Source of the DNA: Capsulimonadaceae bacterium
GTDB lineage: Bacteria > Armatimonadota > Armatimonadia > Armatimonadales > Capsulimonadaceae
Direction of reading: 5' to 3'
NCBI GenBank assembly: GCA_031292625.1
Contig: JARLGU010000042.1
Coordinates: forward strand, 1 to 64,000
DNA length: 64,000 nt
This document shows positions 53,643 through 64,000 of this stretch, in pieces. The notes under the pieces are model-generated. The model had not been told where the DNA came from. It made no database searches and was given only the letters and a program-made list of their open reading frames with translations. The stretch's first letter is position 1; the number at the start of each line of letters is the position of its first letter. The position numbers were made by a program, and so were the translations under genes.

Positions 53643-54246
53643 CGGCAAGGCCCGCCTCATCCAGATCCCCGGTCTCCTCTTGCGCGGTTAAACCGACGGC
53701 GGCTTCGACCTCTTGCATCATGGCCGCGCGATCCTCTTCAGGCGACATGACCTCGTCCAGAGGGGGCAGGTCTTCAAGAGCGTTCAGGCCAAAATAATGC
53801 AGAAAATCCGGCGTCGTAACATAGAGGATCGGCCTCCCTGGAACAACCTTGCGCCCGCCCTCTTTGACCAGCTTGCGATCCAGCAGCGTGCGCAACACGC
53901 CGTCGGCATTCACGCCGCGTATCGCTTCGATCTCGGCCGTCGTTATCGGCTGACGGTAGGCGACGATTGCAACAGTCTCGAGCGCCGGTTTCGACAGCCG
54001 CGCCCGGCCGTTGGGGCCTGCGAGAAATCGCGCGATCTGCTCTGAAAGATCTGGACGCGTCACCATCTGAAAGCCGCCCGCGACGCGCACGATGATCACT
54101 CCGCCAGCCCGCTCCTCGTACTCTTCGACCAGCGTGTTGCAGATCATGTCGACCTCGGTCGGCTCCCACGCGAAGATGCGCGCAAGCTCGCCCGACGACA
54201 CCGGCTCCGTTGAGAGGAACAAACATGCCTCGATTAGATCTTTCAC
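53635..54246 (-). CDS. scpB: Segregation and condensation protein ScpB
   Basis: A protein of 203 residues built of two winged-helix domains, with the family core KPALETVAIVAYRQPITTAEIEAIRGV and the end piece GRPILYVTTPDFLHYFGL. ScpB binds ScpA and the SMC ATPase to form the condensin that organises chromosomes. It starts in an ATGA overlap with scpA. The C-terminal 40 residues are acidic and variable. Confidence 0.95.
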   Translation of the reverse strand: MKDLIEACLFLSTEPVSSGELARIFAWEPTEVDMICNTLVEEYEERAGGVIIVRVAGGFQMVTRPDLSEQIARFLAGPNGRARLSKPALETVAIVAYRQPITTAEIEAIRGVNADGVLRTLLDRKLVKEGGRKVVPGRPILYVTTPDFLHYFGLNALEDLPPLDEVMSPEEDRAAMMQEVEAAVGLTAQEETGDLDEAGLADA

Positions 54247-55016
54247 TCCGTCTCGCTCTCCTGCGCCGGCCCGGTCTCATCCACCGCATGCAAACGGATC
54301 GGTCCCAAGGTCTGCTTCTGGCGTGCCCTTATTTTACCTTGCCGGAGCAGCTCAAGCATGGCAAGAAACGTCATGATCAGATCCAGCCTGACATGGGTCT
54401 CAGGAAACGCATCGACAAAATCGACGCCGTCCTTTCCGGCGTCCTTAACCAGCCGCAGCAGTGTCCGGATCGCCATCTTCAGGCTCATCTTTTGACGGCG
54501 AACGCTGGTCACCTGCTCGGCATCGTCGCCGGCATCCGCGAGCAGCATCTGCAACGCGCGCAACAGCGCATCGGCGCTTACCTCGCCGAACGAAACGGGC
54601 AGCTCGTACGCATCGCCATAGCTCGCCTGGTCGCGCACGAACAGCTTCAGACGCGCGTCCTCGAACTCCTGCAGCACGCCGACGAGCGCTTTGTACCTTT
54701 CGTACTCCTGCAACCGCTCGACAAGAGCCAGGCGAGGATCGTCTTCGTCCTCTTCGTCCTCGTCCTCCGAAGGGGCCTTCGGCAGCAGCATGCGCGTCTT
54801 GATCTCGAGCAGCGTCGCCGCCATCACGAAGAACTCCCCGGCGAGCGTGAGGTTTCGCTCTTCCATCGCATTGATGTAGGCGATGTACTGATCCGTGATC
54901 GGCTCGATGGGGATGCTCGCAATGTCCAGCTTCTGCTCCCGGATAAGGTGCAGCAGCAGGTCAAGCGGTCCCTCAAAGACCGGAAGATTGATTGTCGGCA
55001 TTACTTGAGTCAGCAT
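54243..55016 (-). CDS. scpA: Segregation and condensation protein ScpA
   Basis: A kleisin of about 257 residues linking the SMC heads. The N-terminus PVFEGPLDLLLHLIREQKLDI and the C-terminal winged helix (RLDLIMTFLAMLELLRQGKI) are diagnostic. The start is ATG 55016 or 55001; neither has a clear ribosome site, and the longer frame to 55157 overlaps the next gene upstream. It overlaps scpB by 4 nt. No smc gene is in the window. Confidence 0.94.
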   Translation of the reverse strand: MLTQVMPTINLPVFEGPLDLLLHLIREQKLDIASIPIEPITDQYIAYINAMEERNLTLAGEFFVMAATLLEIKTRMLLPKAPSEDEDEEDEDDPRLALVERLQEYERYKALVGVLQEFEDARLKLFVRDQASYGDAYELPVSFGEVSADALLRALQMLLADAGDDAEQVTSVRRQKMSLKMAIRTLLRLVKDAGKDGVDFVDAFPETHVRLDLIMTFLAMLELLRQGKIRARQKQTLGPIRLHAVDETGPAQESETE

Positions 55017-55062
55017 GATGATGAATGACCGTCTGCTCGCTGTGTAGAGCCCCGCTCCCCGG

Positions 55063-55605
55063 CTACTTCTCGACCAGCGGCGCTCCAAGGACGGCAGCGA
55101 GCTTCGCCGCGCGCTCGCGGGCCTTGTCGCCCGAACCAGGACCATGCGTCTCGACAACGCAGCGGTGCCCTGGCGCCTTGAACAACACGAGCACCCGGTA
55201 TCCGCTTACTCCATGGCTCGATTCGTCCGCGAAACACGCGACTCCCCGTATGTCGTCGAGCGAGCCGCGAATGCTCTGACGAAGGCGACCGGAACCTCTA
55301 ACCATATGATACTGCCGCGTCGTCAAGTTTACAGCCATGCCGCTTGGCGGATTTCTGATCGTGTGCACCGAGATCACGGTCGCAAACGCAGCCGCCGCGC
55401 CAAAGACGCCCGCAACGGCCCAATGATGTCCCACGACAGCTGCCATCAGGGCCGCGACGAGCGCGCAGTCGACCATAATCGCCAGCGATGCAAGCAGCCC
55501 CCACGTCGTCAGCTCGGCCGGCGTGCGTGAGAACGTCAGGATAGGCCGCGCATCGAAAGGATCGACGGGAGTGGCGGCCGGTTGATCATCATCAAATGTG
55601 TTCAT
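55063..55605 (-). CDS. Hypothetical membrane protein
   Basis: A protein of 180 residues with two close transmembrane helices at about 34-80 (WGLLASLAIMVDCALVAALMA, VAGVFGAAAAFATVISV) and a soluble C-terminal domain containing RQYHMVRGSGRLRQSIRGSLDDI. This layout resembles small membrane proteins with a PH-like soluble part, but no family is certain. It precedes scpA by 46 bp in the same direction. No clear ribosome site is visible. Confidence 0.65.
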   Translation of the reverse strand: MNTFDDDQPAATPVDPFDARPILTFSRTPAELTTWGLLASLAIMVDCALVAALMAAVVGHHWAVAGVFGAAAAFATVISVHTIRNPPSGMAVNLTTRQYHMVRGSGRLRQSIRGSLDDIRGVACFADESSHGVSGYRVLVLFKAPGHRCVVETHGPGSGDKARERAAKLAAVLGAPLVEK

Positions 55606-55717
55606 AAGGCCATTCGCACGATTTAAGCCCAGGCAACAGCCATGCCCGCTTGAAACCGGAGCAAGCGCGGCGTCTCCTCCCTCAGGGAGAAGACGCCCTA
55701 TCGTACTAAAACCACGA

Positions 55718-55742
55718 AAGGGGCGCCGTAACAGCGCCCCTT
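55718..55742 (-). terminator. Terminator of rpoC
   Basis: On the minus strand AAGGGGCGC and GCGCCCCTT pair in a 9-bp stem with a 7-nt loop, followed by TCGTGGTTTTAG. It lies 17 bp after the rpoC stop. Confidence 0.75.
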
Positions 55743-55758
55743 CCGTTCATCAAGCGTC

Positions 55759-58700
55759 TCAGATCGCGTTGTCGCCGTCGGGATCGATTGACGGCTCGTC
55801 TTCGGCATCCGCATCGCCCCAAACAGCCGTCGGCCGTTCGAGCACGGCGGTTGCCGAGCTTGGACGCATCGATTCGAGGCCTTCGAGCTGAACATCCAGG
55901 TTGCGGTACTGCGGCAACCCCGTACCGGCCGGAATGAGGCGTCCAATGATGACGTTCTCCTTGAGGCCCACCAGGTTGTCCTTCTTGCCGCGAACTGCTG
56001 CTTCCGTAAGCACGCGGGTCGTCTTCTGGAACGAGGCGGCTGCCAGGAACGACTCCGTGGCAAGCGATGCTTCGGTGATTCCGAGCAGGACCCAGTCGGC
56101 TTCCGCTTCCCGGCCTGGAGGATCCATGGTCCGGATACGCGTATTCTCGTCCTCGAACTCGAACTTATCGACAACCTGTCCCGGCAGGAATCGAGAGTCT
56201 CCGATGTTCTTAATCTTGCGCTTCTTAAGCATCTGGCGTACGATCACTTCAACGTGCTTGTCGTTGATGTCGACGCCCTGAGACTTGTAAACGCGCTGGA
56301 TCTCGCGGACGACATACTGCTGAATGCCGCGGACGCCCTGAAGTTCGAGCACCTTCTGCGGATCGAGCGGGCCTTCGGTCAACCGGTCGCCTGGCTCAAC
56401 CACCTGGCCGGGCTGGATCTGCAACTGACCGCGGTAAGGAACGAGGTGAGCCCGGCGAAGCTTGACTGTCGGCCAACCAGTCTCACGCAGCTTGCGTGCG
56501 ATCTTCTCGTTGATCTCCGTGCCAGCGGGCAGCGGCTCATCGTCGCCGATCTTGATCTCCTCGGCAAGCGTCTCGCCAAGTAGGCCCGTGCTGCTGTCCT
56601 CGCGGATCGCTTGATCCACGTGGATAATCACGCGGCGAAGACCCTTCTGCTCGATTTCAGCAACGGTTCCGCTGAACTCGGTAACGATCGCCTGTCCCTT
56701 CGGCTTACGAGCTTCGAACAGCTCGACAACACGAAGCAGACCGCCGACTTCGTCTTCGAGAACCTTCAGGACTGCCTGGACCGCACGAACGCGCTCGCGA
56801 TCCGATGACGCGGGAGTCTGTGCGGGCGCACCGGCTTCCCGGTCCTCGTCGAGGGAAACGATACCTCGCGAGATGTCCTGGTGGAGTTCGCGAAGCGCTT
56901 CCTGGCGACGCTGTCGAACGTTTGCGACGCCGACGAGCTGCTTCTGGGCGATGCCTCCCGTGTGGAACGTACGCATCGTAAGCTGCGTGCCGGGTTCGCC
57001 GATCGACTGGGCGGCAATGATGCCCACGGCGACGCCGGGTTCGACCTGCTCGCTGGTGGCGAGATCGCGGCCGTAGCACTTGGCGCATACGCCCTGGCGA
57101 GCTTCGCAGGTAAACACGCTGCGGAGACCGACGCGCTTAATGCCGGCATCCTGGACCTGGCGCGCAAGTTCCTCGGTGATGTCCTGATTGGCATTGACGA
57201 TCACTTCGCCGGTCGCCGGGTCGACAATGTCTTCCAGAGCGTTGCGGCCGTTCAAGCGCTCCCAGAGCGGCTCGATAATCTCGTTGCCCTCGCGAATGGC
57301 TTCGACGTAGATCCCCGTTTGTGCGCCGCAATCGTCCTCGCGAATAATCACTTCCTGCGCAACGTCAACAAGGCGGCGCGTCAGGTAACCGGCATCCGCA
57401 GTTCGAAGCGCGGTGTCGGCCAAGCCTTTTCGGGCTCCGTGAGTCGAGACGAAGTATTCGAGGACCGAAAGACCCTCGTGGAAGTTCGACTTCACCGGCA
57501 AGTCTTCAATCATGTTTCCGAACGGATCGGACATGATTCCTCGCATGCCGGAAAGCTGCGTAATCTGACCGAGCGTTCCACGAGCGCCGGAGTCCGTCAT
57601 GATGAACACCGGGTTGAAGTGGTCGATTGCGCGAACGATGGCCGCGCCAACGTCCTTACCCGCACCCTGCCACTTTTCGAGAACACGTTCCTTGCGCTCA
57701 CCGCCCGTAATCAATCCGCGGCGGTACTGCTGGTTGAGTTTCTTGACCTCTTCCTCAGCGCGCCGGATAATAACGTTGCGCTCTTCCGGAACTTCAATGT
57801 CGGACATGGCAATCGTGATGCCAGAGTTGGTGGCCTCGCGGAAGCCCATGTTCTTCAGGTCATCGAGCAACCGGATCGTCCGGTCGTCGCCATGCAACTG
57901 CGAGCACTTGGAGATGAGCTTGCCGAGCTGCTTCTTGCCGATCGTCTCGTTGACGTAGCGCATATTCTCAGGCAAGATCAAGCTGAACCGCAGGCGTCCG
58001 ACGGTCGTCTCGCGCACTTCGGTGGTGCCGCTGTCCTTGTCCTTGATACGCACGCGGATCGGGTCGTGCAGATCGACGAAGCCAGTTTCCCAGGCGAGGA
58101 TCGCCTCGTTGGGACCGGAGAAAATCTCCGGGAACGGCTCCTGCCCTTCCTTCTTCATCGTGACGAAGTAGGAACCGAGCACGATGTCCTTGGACGGCGA
58201 AACGATCGGGCCTCCGTTAGCGGGCGAGAACAGGTTCTTGGTGGAAAGCATCAAGATCCTCGCCTCGGCCTGCGCGCTCACCGACAGCGGAACGTGGACG
58301 GCCATCTGGTCGCCGTCGAAGTCCGCGTTGAAGGCGTGACACACCAGCGGGTGGATCTGGATCGCTTTACCATCGACAAGAATGGGCTCGAATGCCTGGA
58401 TACCGAGGCGGTGCAGGGTCGGCGCGCGGTTGAGCAGCACCGGATGCTCCTTGATCACCTCTTCGAGCGCATCCCAGACCTCCGGCTTCAGCCGATCGAT
58501 CATACGCTTGGCGGTCTTGATATTCGACGTGTAGTTGCGCTCGACCAGGGTCTTCATGACGAACGGCTTGAAGAGCTCGATCGCCATTTCCTTGGGCAGA
58601 CCGCACTGATGCAACTGCAGGCGCGGACCGACGACGATAACCGAGCGGCCGGAGTAGTCGACGCGCTTGCCAAGAAGGTTCTTTCGGAAGCGGCCTTCCT

Positions 58701-59997
58701 TACCCTTGAGCATGTCCGAGAGGCTCTTGAGCGGGCGGTTGTTGGAACCGACCACTGGGCGCTGCCGGCGGCCGTTGTCGATGAGCGCATCGACAGCTTC
58801 CTGCAGGAGCCGCTTCTCGTGGTTGACAATCGACTCAGGCGCCTTGATCTCGACGATCTTCTTAAGGCGGTTGTTGCGGTTGATGATGCGCCGGTAAAGG
58901 TCATTCAAGTCCGACGTCGCAAACCGGCCGCCATCGAGCTGCACCATCGGGCGAAGCTCCGGCGAAATAACGGGGACGGCGTCCAGGATCATCCACTCGG
59001 GACGGCTCTTCGAGCTGATAAACGCTTCGGTCGTTTCCAATCGCTTGACCGCGCGCGCCCGCTTGGGTCCTTGGGTCGAGGCGATCTCCTGGCGCAACTC
59101 GCGAGCGAGCTTCTCCAGGTCCACTTCGATCAGCAGCGACTTCACCGCCGCGCCGCCCATGCCCGCCTGAACGAGCGAGCGAATATCGCGATCCGGAAGA
59201 CGCTCGTCGAGCACCGAGAGAACGTCGTCGATCTTGCTCCAGTCGTCTTCCGCGAGAAGCAGCTTCTTCTCGACCTTTTCGTCGATCAGTTGCAGTCCTT
59301 CGCGAAGCCGCTGAATGCGCTCGGCGGTATCGTTCTCGATGTCGCGCAGCTCTTCATCGAGCAATTTGTGGCGATACTGAATGTCGTCCGCGCTCCACTC
59401 CTCGACGCCGATCGGATCTTCCTCGGTTGGCTCGATAGCGGTCTCGTGCTCTTTAATGTCGGCGGCTGTGCGGCCGCGCGCTTCTTCGAGCATCTCCTGG
59501 CCCTGGCGCTCGACATCGAGGATCGCAGCCTCGATGTGGCCGCGGAAATCCGCCATCTCGTTATTGATGCGGGCCCGGTCCACCTGCGTGACGATATACG
59601 AGGCGAAGTACAGAACCTTCTCAAGCGGCCTGGGGCTGATGTCAAGCAACAGCGACAGGGGCGACGGGACGCCCTTCAGGTACCAAATGTGGCAAACGGG
59701 AGCGGCCAGCTCAATGTGGCCCATCCGCTCGCGGCGAACCTTGCTGCGCGTCACTTCCACGCCGCAACGATCGCAGACGATTCCCTTGAACTTAACCTTC
59801 TTGTAGCGCCCGCAGTGGCACTCCCAGTCCTTGACAGGCCCGAAAATGCGCTCGCAGAATAGGCCGTCGCGCTCAGGCTTGAAGGTGCGGTAGTTAATCG
59901 TTTCCGGCTTCTTCACTTCGCCATAGGACCACGCGCGGATCTCTTGCGGCGAAGCGATACCAATACGAATTTTATCGAATGTGCTGACGTCTGCCAT
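55759..59997 (-). CDS. rpoC: RNA polymerase subunit beta'
   Basis: A protein of 1412 residues, the catalytic large subunit. Visible: the N-terminal zinc ribbon ([23 protein letters not shown]), the clamp, the active-site loop [16 protein letters not shown] with three Mg-binding Asp, the bridge helix and trigger-loop region ([12 protein letters not shown]), and the second zinc site ([13 protein letters not shown]). About 100 residues near 130-290 form a charged helical coiled coil. It follows rpoB by 191 bp, the usual order. Long open frames on the opposite strand are shadows of its biased codon use. Confidence 0.98.
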   Translation of the reverse strand: MADVSTFDKIRIGIASPQEIRAWSYGEVKKPETINYRTFKPERDGLFCERIFGPVKDWECHCGRYKKVKFKGIVCDRCGVEVTRSKVRRERMGHIELAAPVCHIWYLKGVPSPLSLLLDISPRPLEKVLYFASYIVTQVDRARINNEMADFRGHIEAAILDVERQGQEMLEEARGRTAADIKEHETAIEPTEEDPIGVEEWSADDIQYRHKLLDEELRDIENDTAERIQRLREGLQLIDEKVEKKLLLAEDDWSKIDDVLSVLDERLPDRDIRSLVQAGMGGAAVKSLLIEVDLEKLARELRQEIASTQGPKRARAVKRLETTEAFISSKSRPEWMILDAVPVISPELRPMVQLDGGRFATSDLNDLYRRIINRNNRLKKIVEIKAPESIVNHEKRLLQEAVDALIDNGRRQRPVVGSNNRPLKSLSDMLKGKEGRFRKNLLGKRVDYSGRSVIVVGPRLQLHQCGLPKEMAIELFKPFVMKTLVERNYTSNIKTAKRMIDRLKPEVWDALEEVIKEHPVLLNRAPTLHRLGIQAFEPILVDGKAIQIHPLVCHAFNADFDGDQMAVHVPLSVSAQAEARILMLSTKNLFSPANGGPIVSPSKDIVLGSYFVTMKKEGQEPFPEIFSGPNEAILAWETGFVDLHDPIRVRIKDKDSGTTEVRETTVGRLRFSLILPENMRYVNETIGKKQLGKLISKCSQLHGDDRTIRLLDDLKNMGFREATNSGITIAMSDIEVPEERNVIIRRAEEEVKKLNQQYRRGLITGGERKERVLEKWQGAGKDVGAAIVRAIDHFNPVFIMTDSGARGTLGQITQLSGMRGIMSDPFGNMIEDLPVKSNFHEGLSVLEYFVSTHGARKGLADTALRTADAGYLTRRLVDVAQEVIIREDDCGAQTGIYVEAIREGNEIIEPLWERLNGRNALEDIVDPATGEVIVNANQDITEELARQVQDAGIKRVGLRSVFTCEARQGVCAKCYGRDLATSEQVEPGVAVGIIAAQSIGEPGTQLTMRTFHTGGIAQKQLVGVANVRQRRQEALRELHQDISRGIVSLDEDREAGAPAQTPASSDRERVRAVQAVLKVLEDEVGGLLRVVELFEARKPKGQAIVTEFSGTVAEIEQKGLRRVIIHVDQAIREDSSTGLLGETLAEEIKIGDDEPLPAGTEINEKIARKLRETGWPTVKLRRAHLVPYRGQLQIQPGQVVEPGDRLTEGPLDPQKVLELQGVRGIQQYVVREIQRVYKSQGVDINDKHVEVIVRQMLKKRKIKNIGDSRFLPGQVVDKFEFEDENTRIRTMDPPGREAEADWVLLGITEASLATESFLAAASFQKTTRVLTEAAVRGKKDNLVGLKENVIIGRLIPAGTGLPQYRNLDVQLEGLESMRPSSATAVLERPTAVWGDADAEDEPSIDPDGDNAI

Positions 59998-60188
59998 TTT
60001 TTGTTTGCGTTCCTTGGCCTCGCGCGGCCGCTTTATGGGATGCCGCGTTCATTACCGCGATCCCTGCAAGCGACCTGAGGCCGGCTCACGATTTCAAGTT
60101 TCAATCCGGCCGCGCGCAAGATCGTCGTTTGATCCACGCGCGGCCGATTCCGATGCGATCCGGAGAAGAGGCACGAGCCCTTCCCAGC

Positions 60189-63100
60189 TTACACACCGCC
60201 AAGCGGCGCATCGTCAGGCCGCCGGCCAAGAGATCCGGACGCAGCGAAGCCGCGCTTGGACAGGAGGCTGGTCCCGTCGCCGCCAGCGCTCGGAGGCGCC
60301 CCGGCCATCGGACCGCCAAAGCGCATCCCGCGCCCTTCGTCGTAGTCCTCTTCCCGATCCTTGAGGTCGATCTCCTTATCGAGTTCGTCCTCCACCGTCA
60401 CCTTCAAGCCAAGCGACTGCAACTCGTTGACCAAGATCTTGAAAGACTCGGGGACGCCCGGTTCGAGCATCGCGTCGCCTTTGACGATCGCTTCGTAGGT
60501 CTTCACGCGACCGAGAACATCGTCGGACTTGATCGTCAGGATCTCCTGCAGCGTGTAGGCCGCGCCGTAGGCCTCGAGAGCCCAGACTTCCATTTCGCCG
60601 AAGCGCTGGCCGCCAAACTGCGCCTTGCCGCCGAGAGGCTGCTGGGTGACGAGGCTGTAAGGGCCGGTCGACCGGGCATGGATCTTGTCATCGACAAGGT
60701 GAGCGAGCTTGAGCATGTAGATCTGCCCAACCGTTACATCCTGATGGAAGTAGTCGCCGGTCAGACCATTGCGCAAGCGGAACTTGCCGGTCTTCTCATT
60801 GACGCCTCCACGCAGATAGATGTTTCGCCGGACATTCTGCATGATCCCTGCGAGATCGTAGTTGTCGATCGGAACGATAGGACGCTCTTCCTGCTCCGTA
60901 TCCTCTTCCTCGGACGGCTCTTCGACATCCTCGGGAAGTTCGATCGCCGGAGGCGCCGATACGATCCGCGCAATGTCCTCGAGCTTCTGGGGCTCAAGCC
61001 CTTCGAGAATAGTGCGAAGCTGGCCGTACACATCCTCAAGCGTATCGCGCCGCTTGGGATCGATCGTCAGACTTAGCTCCTGGCGGCAGTAGCGCGTCAG
61101 AATGTCCTTACGGATCGTGTCCGAGTAACGCTGCAGTTCGCCAAGGATCTCTTTCTCGGTCGAGCCCTCGAAGATCGGCTCGACAAACGAGCAGTTCAGC
61201 GCCCGTCCGACGAGACCGAGGTGAGTTTCGAGCACCTGTCCGATGTTCATACGCGAAGGAACGCCGAGCGGATTCAGGACGATGTCGACCGGAGTGCCGT
61301 CCGGAAGGAACGGCATGTCCTCTTCCGGCAGGATCTTCGAGACGACGCCCTTGTTGCCATGGCGCCCCGCCATCTTATCGCCTTCCATGATCTTACGCTT
61401 CTGCGCGATGTAGGTGCGAACGAGCATGTTGACGCCCGCCGAAAGCTCATCGCCCGGCAGCCGCTCTAGCTCGCCCTCCCACTCGTCGCTGAGCAGCGAG
61501 TCGGGGCGCTTCGAGAAGTTGAAGATCCGTCCGGTTTTATCCTTGTACTTGTAGCGCGAGAAGACCTTGACATCGACGACCTTGCCCTTCTCGCCGTGCG
61601 GAACGCGCAGCGAGACGTCGCGGGTCTCTTCGGCCTTCTTGCCAAAGATCGCGATGATCAGCCTCTCCTCGGCCGTCAGTTCCGACTGGCCCTTGGGAGC
61701 CACGCGGCCAACAAGGATGTCATCGGGGCGCACTTCAGCGCCGACGCGGATAATGCCGTTCTCGTCGAGATCCTTCAGAGCATCCTCGCCGACATTCGGA
61801 ATATCGCGCGTGATCTCTTCCGGCCCGAGCTTCGTGTCTCTGGCCTCAACTTCGTACTTCTCGATGTGGATCGAGGTGTAAACGTCGTCGCGGACCAGTC
61901 TCTGCGAAAGCAGGATGGCGTCTTCGAAGTTGTAGCCTTCCCACGGAACGAACGCAACCAGTATGTTCTGCCCAAGCGCGAGCTCGCCGCCGTCGGTACA
62001 AGGACCGTCGGCCAATACATCGCCGGCGCGAACCCGCTGGCCCTTAAAGACCACGGGGCGCTGCGTGATGCAAGTCGCCTGGTTGGACCGAATCATATTG
62101 AGCAGCCGGTAGACATCCGCCTCGCCGTTTTCGGTCTCGACGATGATGTCTTCCGCCGTGACGCGGCTAACCACGCCATCGCGCTCGGCCATGATCACGG
62201 CGCCGGAGTCACGGGCCGCCCGCTTCTCCATGCCGGTCTTGACCAGCGGAGCCTGCGGACGAAGCGTCGGAACCGCCTGGCGCTGCATGTTCGCGCCCAT
62301 CAAGGCGCGGTTTGCGTCGTCGTTCTCGAGGAACGGAATGATCGCGGTCGCAACGGACACAAGCTGCTGCGGCGCAACATCCATGTACTCGATCTCGCGG
62401 GCGGGAACGACCGGGTACTCATTGTTGTGGCGAACCTGAACCGCCGCCTCGGTGAACGAGTTATCGTGATTGAGGCGAACGCTTGCAGGAGCGATCTTAT
62501 ACTGATGCTCGCCGTCGGCGGGCAGCCAGTCGAGATCAAGAGTCACCTTGCCGTCGATAACGCGCCGGTACGGCGTCTCGATAAAGCCAAACTCGTCGAC
62601 GCGAGCGTGGACGGTCAACTGGCCGATTAGACCGATGTTTGGACCTTCAGGCGTCTCGATCGGGCAGATGCGACCGTAATGCGAGTGGTGAACGTCGCGA
62701 ACTTCGAGTTTGGCCGACTGACGAGACAGACCGCCTGGTCCCAGGGCCGATAGGCGGCGCTTGTGACCAAGTTCGGCCAGCGGGTTAGTCTGGTCCATAA
62801 ACTGCGAGAGCTGCGACGAGCCGAAGAACGACTTAATCGACGCCGAGATCGGCTTAACCGAAAGAACGACCTGCGGCAGGATGTTCTCGGTGTCCATCGA
62901 GGTCATCCGCTCCTTGGCAACCTTCTCCATGCGCAGGAAGCCGAGGCGAAGCTGCGAGTAAAGAAGCTCGCCGATCGAGCGAACGCGCTTGTTTTCGAGG
63001 TGGTCGATATCGTCCACCGTGGCTTCCGGATCGTTCTGCGCGAGGCGGATGATATAGCGGACGATCGCGATCACGTCCTCGCGGCTAATGTTGCGAACCG

Positions 63101-64000
63101 AAAGCGGCAGAGAAAGACCCAACTTCTTGTTGAGCTTGTGCCGGCCGACCTTGGCCAAATCGTAGCGGCGCGGATCGAAGAAGATCGAGCGCATGAGGCT
63201 CGCGGCGCTTTCGGGCGTCGCGGGATCGCTCGGGCGGATCTTTTTATAGATGTCGATAAGCGCGGTCTGCTTGTCGATGACGTTAGGTTCGGTCTCCATG
63301 GTCGCCACGACGTAGCTGTTCACGTAAAGAATATCGAGCGATTCGAGCGCGAGCGCCTCGATCTTGCGAGCGGCGTCGCGATCGATCTTGCCGAACGCCG
63401 GCACGAGGATCTTGCCGTTCTTATCGCGAATATCGGTCATCGCGAACGGCACCCGCTTTCGCGGCGTCTCCAACTCGCGCCCGGCCTCGTCGGCGACAAT
63501 ATGCACTTCCGACCGTCCACGCGAGTACAGGGTTTCACGCCCAGGGTTCTCGACCGTCTCCGGCTCTCCGAACAGGGTCAAAATATCCGTGTTCGTGTCG
63601 CACGCGGTGTCGGGAAGTTCAACCTCGAAAGTGTCCGTCAGGTCAGCCTTCTCGATCAAGCGCGTCTCGCGCGTCCCAATCGTCGTGCCGGATTCCAGAA
63701 GAACTTCGCCAGTCGACTGGTCGATGACATCGGCGGCAAGCACTTTGCCGTGAAGCTCGCCGAATGTCACGCTGGCCGTCCCCTGCGGGCTAGCCTGCGG
63801 GAAAAGATTAAGGGCGCGCAGAAGCGTCGTGATCGGGAACTTGCGCGTCTGTCCGATGCGCACAGTGATCACTTCGTTTGCGTCGCTCTCGATGTCAACC
63901 CAGGCCCCTTCGTTGGGAATGAGCGTGGCGTAGTAGAGCTGCCGCCCGGAAAAGTCGAGCGTATCCTTAAAGTAGATACCTGACGAACGGGCAAGCTGCG
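60189..64000 (-). CDS. rpoB: RNA polymerase subunit beta (5' end cut by window)
   Basis: The reading frame continues past the ATG-like codon at 63872 to the window edge. The extra part reads [17 protein letters not shown] and [13 protein letters not shown], typical of the beta N-terminus, so 63872 is not the start and about 1270 residues are present. The rifampicin region [22 protein letters not shown] then [12 protein letters not shown] keeps the Asp, His and Ser residues of sensitive enzymes. [31 protein letters not shown] and [19 protein letters not shown] mark the C-terminal part. The last 60 residues are Gly-rich and variable. Confidence 0.98.
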   Translation of the reverse strand, partial: QLARSSGIYFKDTLDFSGRQLYYATLIPNEGAWVDIESDANEVITVRIGQTRKFPITTLLRALNLFPQASPQGTASVTFGELHGKVLAADVIDQSTGEVLLESGTTIGTRETRLIEKADLTDTFEVELPDTACDTNTDILTLFGEPETVENPGRETLYSRGRSEVHIVADEAGRELETPRKRVPFAMTDIRDKNGKILVPAFGKIDRDAARKIEALALESLDILYVNSYVVATMETEPNVIDKQTALIDIYKKIRPSDPATPESAASLMRSIFFDPRRYDLAKVGRHKLNKKLGLSLPLSVRNISREDVIAIVRYIIRLAQNDPEATVDDIDHLENKRVRSIGELLYSQLRLGFLRMEKVAKERMTSMDTENILPQVVLSVKPISASIKSFFGSSQLSQFMDQTNPLAELGHKRRLSALGPGGLSRQSAKLEVRDVHHSHYGRICPIETPEGPNIGLIGQLTVHARVDEFGFIETPYRRVIDGKVTLDLDWLPADGEHQYKIAPASVRLNHDNSFTEAAVQVRHNNEYPVVPAREIEYMDVAPQQLVSVATAIIPFLENDDANRALMGANMQRQAVPTLRPQAPLVKTGMEKRAARDSGAVIMAERDGVVSRVTAEDIIVETENGEADVYRLLNMIRSNQATCITQRPVVFKGQRVRAGDVLADGPCTDGGELALGQNILVAFVPWEGYNFEDAILLSQRLVRDDVYTSIHIEKYEVEARDTKLGPEEITRDIPNVGEDALKDLDENGIIRVGAEVRPDDILVGRVAPKGQSELTAEERLIIAIFGKKAEETRDVSLRVPHGEKGKVVDVKVFSRYKYKDKTGRIFNFSKRPDSLLSDEWEGELERLPGDELSAGVNMLVRTYIAQKRKIMEGDKMAGRHGNKGVVSKILPEEDMPFLPDGTPVDIVLNPLGVPSRMNIGQVLETHLGLVGRALNCSFVEPIFEGSTEKEILGELQRYSDTIRKDILTRYCRQELSLTIDPKRRDTLEDVYGQLRTILEGLEPQKLEDIARIVSAPPAIELPEDVEEPSEEEDTEQEERPIVPIDNYDLAGIMQNVRRNIYLRGGVNEKTGKFRLRNGLTGDYFHQDVTVGQIYMLKLAHLVDDKIHARSTGPYSLVTQQPLGGKAQFGGQRFGEMEVWALEAYGAAYTLQEILTIKSDDVLGRVKTYEAIVKGDAMLEPGVPESFKILVNELQSLGLKVTVEDELDKEIDLKDREEDYDEGRGMRFGGPMAGAPPSAGGDGTSLLSKRGFAASGSLGRRPDDAPLGGV

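Noticed and set aside
56881-59862. A 993-codon open frame opposite rpoC, and similar long frames opposite rpoB (60129-61076, 61596-62630, 62763-63983)
   Set aside because: They mirror the biased codons of highly conserved rpoC and rpoB, have no ribosome sites or recognisable domains, and conflict with certain genes.
1-64000. CRISPR arrays, insertion sequences and prophage genes
   Set aside because: I saw no regularly spaced direct repeats with unique spacers, no transposase or integrase motifs and no phage structural genes. The only tandem repeat has no spacers.

Overview
The window looks like chromosomal DNA of a GC-rich, free-living, Gram-negative-type heterotroph that degrades polysaccharides. 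The best guess is a member of Armatimonadota (Capsulimonas-like). The reasons are several H-X9-DG prepilin-like (DUF1559-type) proteins, a PEP-CTERM-like surface protein, many LacI-type regulators beside secreted glycoside hydrolases, and a bacterial rpoB-rpoC pair. The taxonomy is inference; the gene families are read from the sequence.

Layout. 1-5.4 kb: copper export (copZ-copA, minus), then a dnaJ-hspR heat-shock operon and two unrecognised small genes (plus). 5.4-8.2 kb: an exopolyphosphatase gene with two coupled CHAD (polyphosphate-binding type) genes, divergent from a SAM hydrolase. 8.4-13.7 kb: a two-gene envelope operon that includes a PEP-CTERM-like protein, a 67-residue protein and a lone chemoreceptor. 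13.8-51.3 kb: a carbohydrate island. 51.4-64 kb: housekeeping genes on the minus strand (rhomboid-TPR, HAD phosphatase, scpB, scpA, a membrane protein, rpoC, and rpoB cut by the window end).

The carbohydrate island is the notable part. Five times, a gene for a type IV prepilin-like H-X9-DG protein stands directly before a gene for a large secreted glycan-active protein. In four of the five, a dedicated regulator gene stands directly before the prepilin: LacI in two and a GntR-LacI chimera in two. The enzyme partner changes (GH16, GH16, GH2-like, clan-A multi-CBM, GH42-like), while the regulator-prepilin part is constant. Modules 1 and 2 are tandem duplicates. Each has a near-consensus promoter framed by two palindromic operators whose centres lie 52-54 bp apart. 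A cytoplasmic-type GH4 gene with an AraC regulator, and one secreted GH2 gene, have no prepilin partner.

The island also holds a KdpDE-like two-component pair, a 93-bp tandem repeat, a tRNA-Ala(CGC) gene, and an isolated promoter driving what looks like a highly structured, unclassified non-coding RNA (44187-44442). My working model is a set of glycan-responsive cassettes. In each, a regulator senses a sugar and induces a secreted hydrolase or binding protein together with its own pseudopilin, which may help the protein reach or stay on the cell surface.
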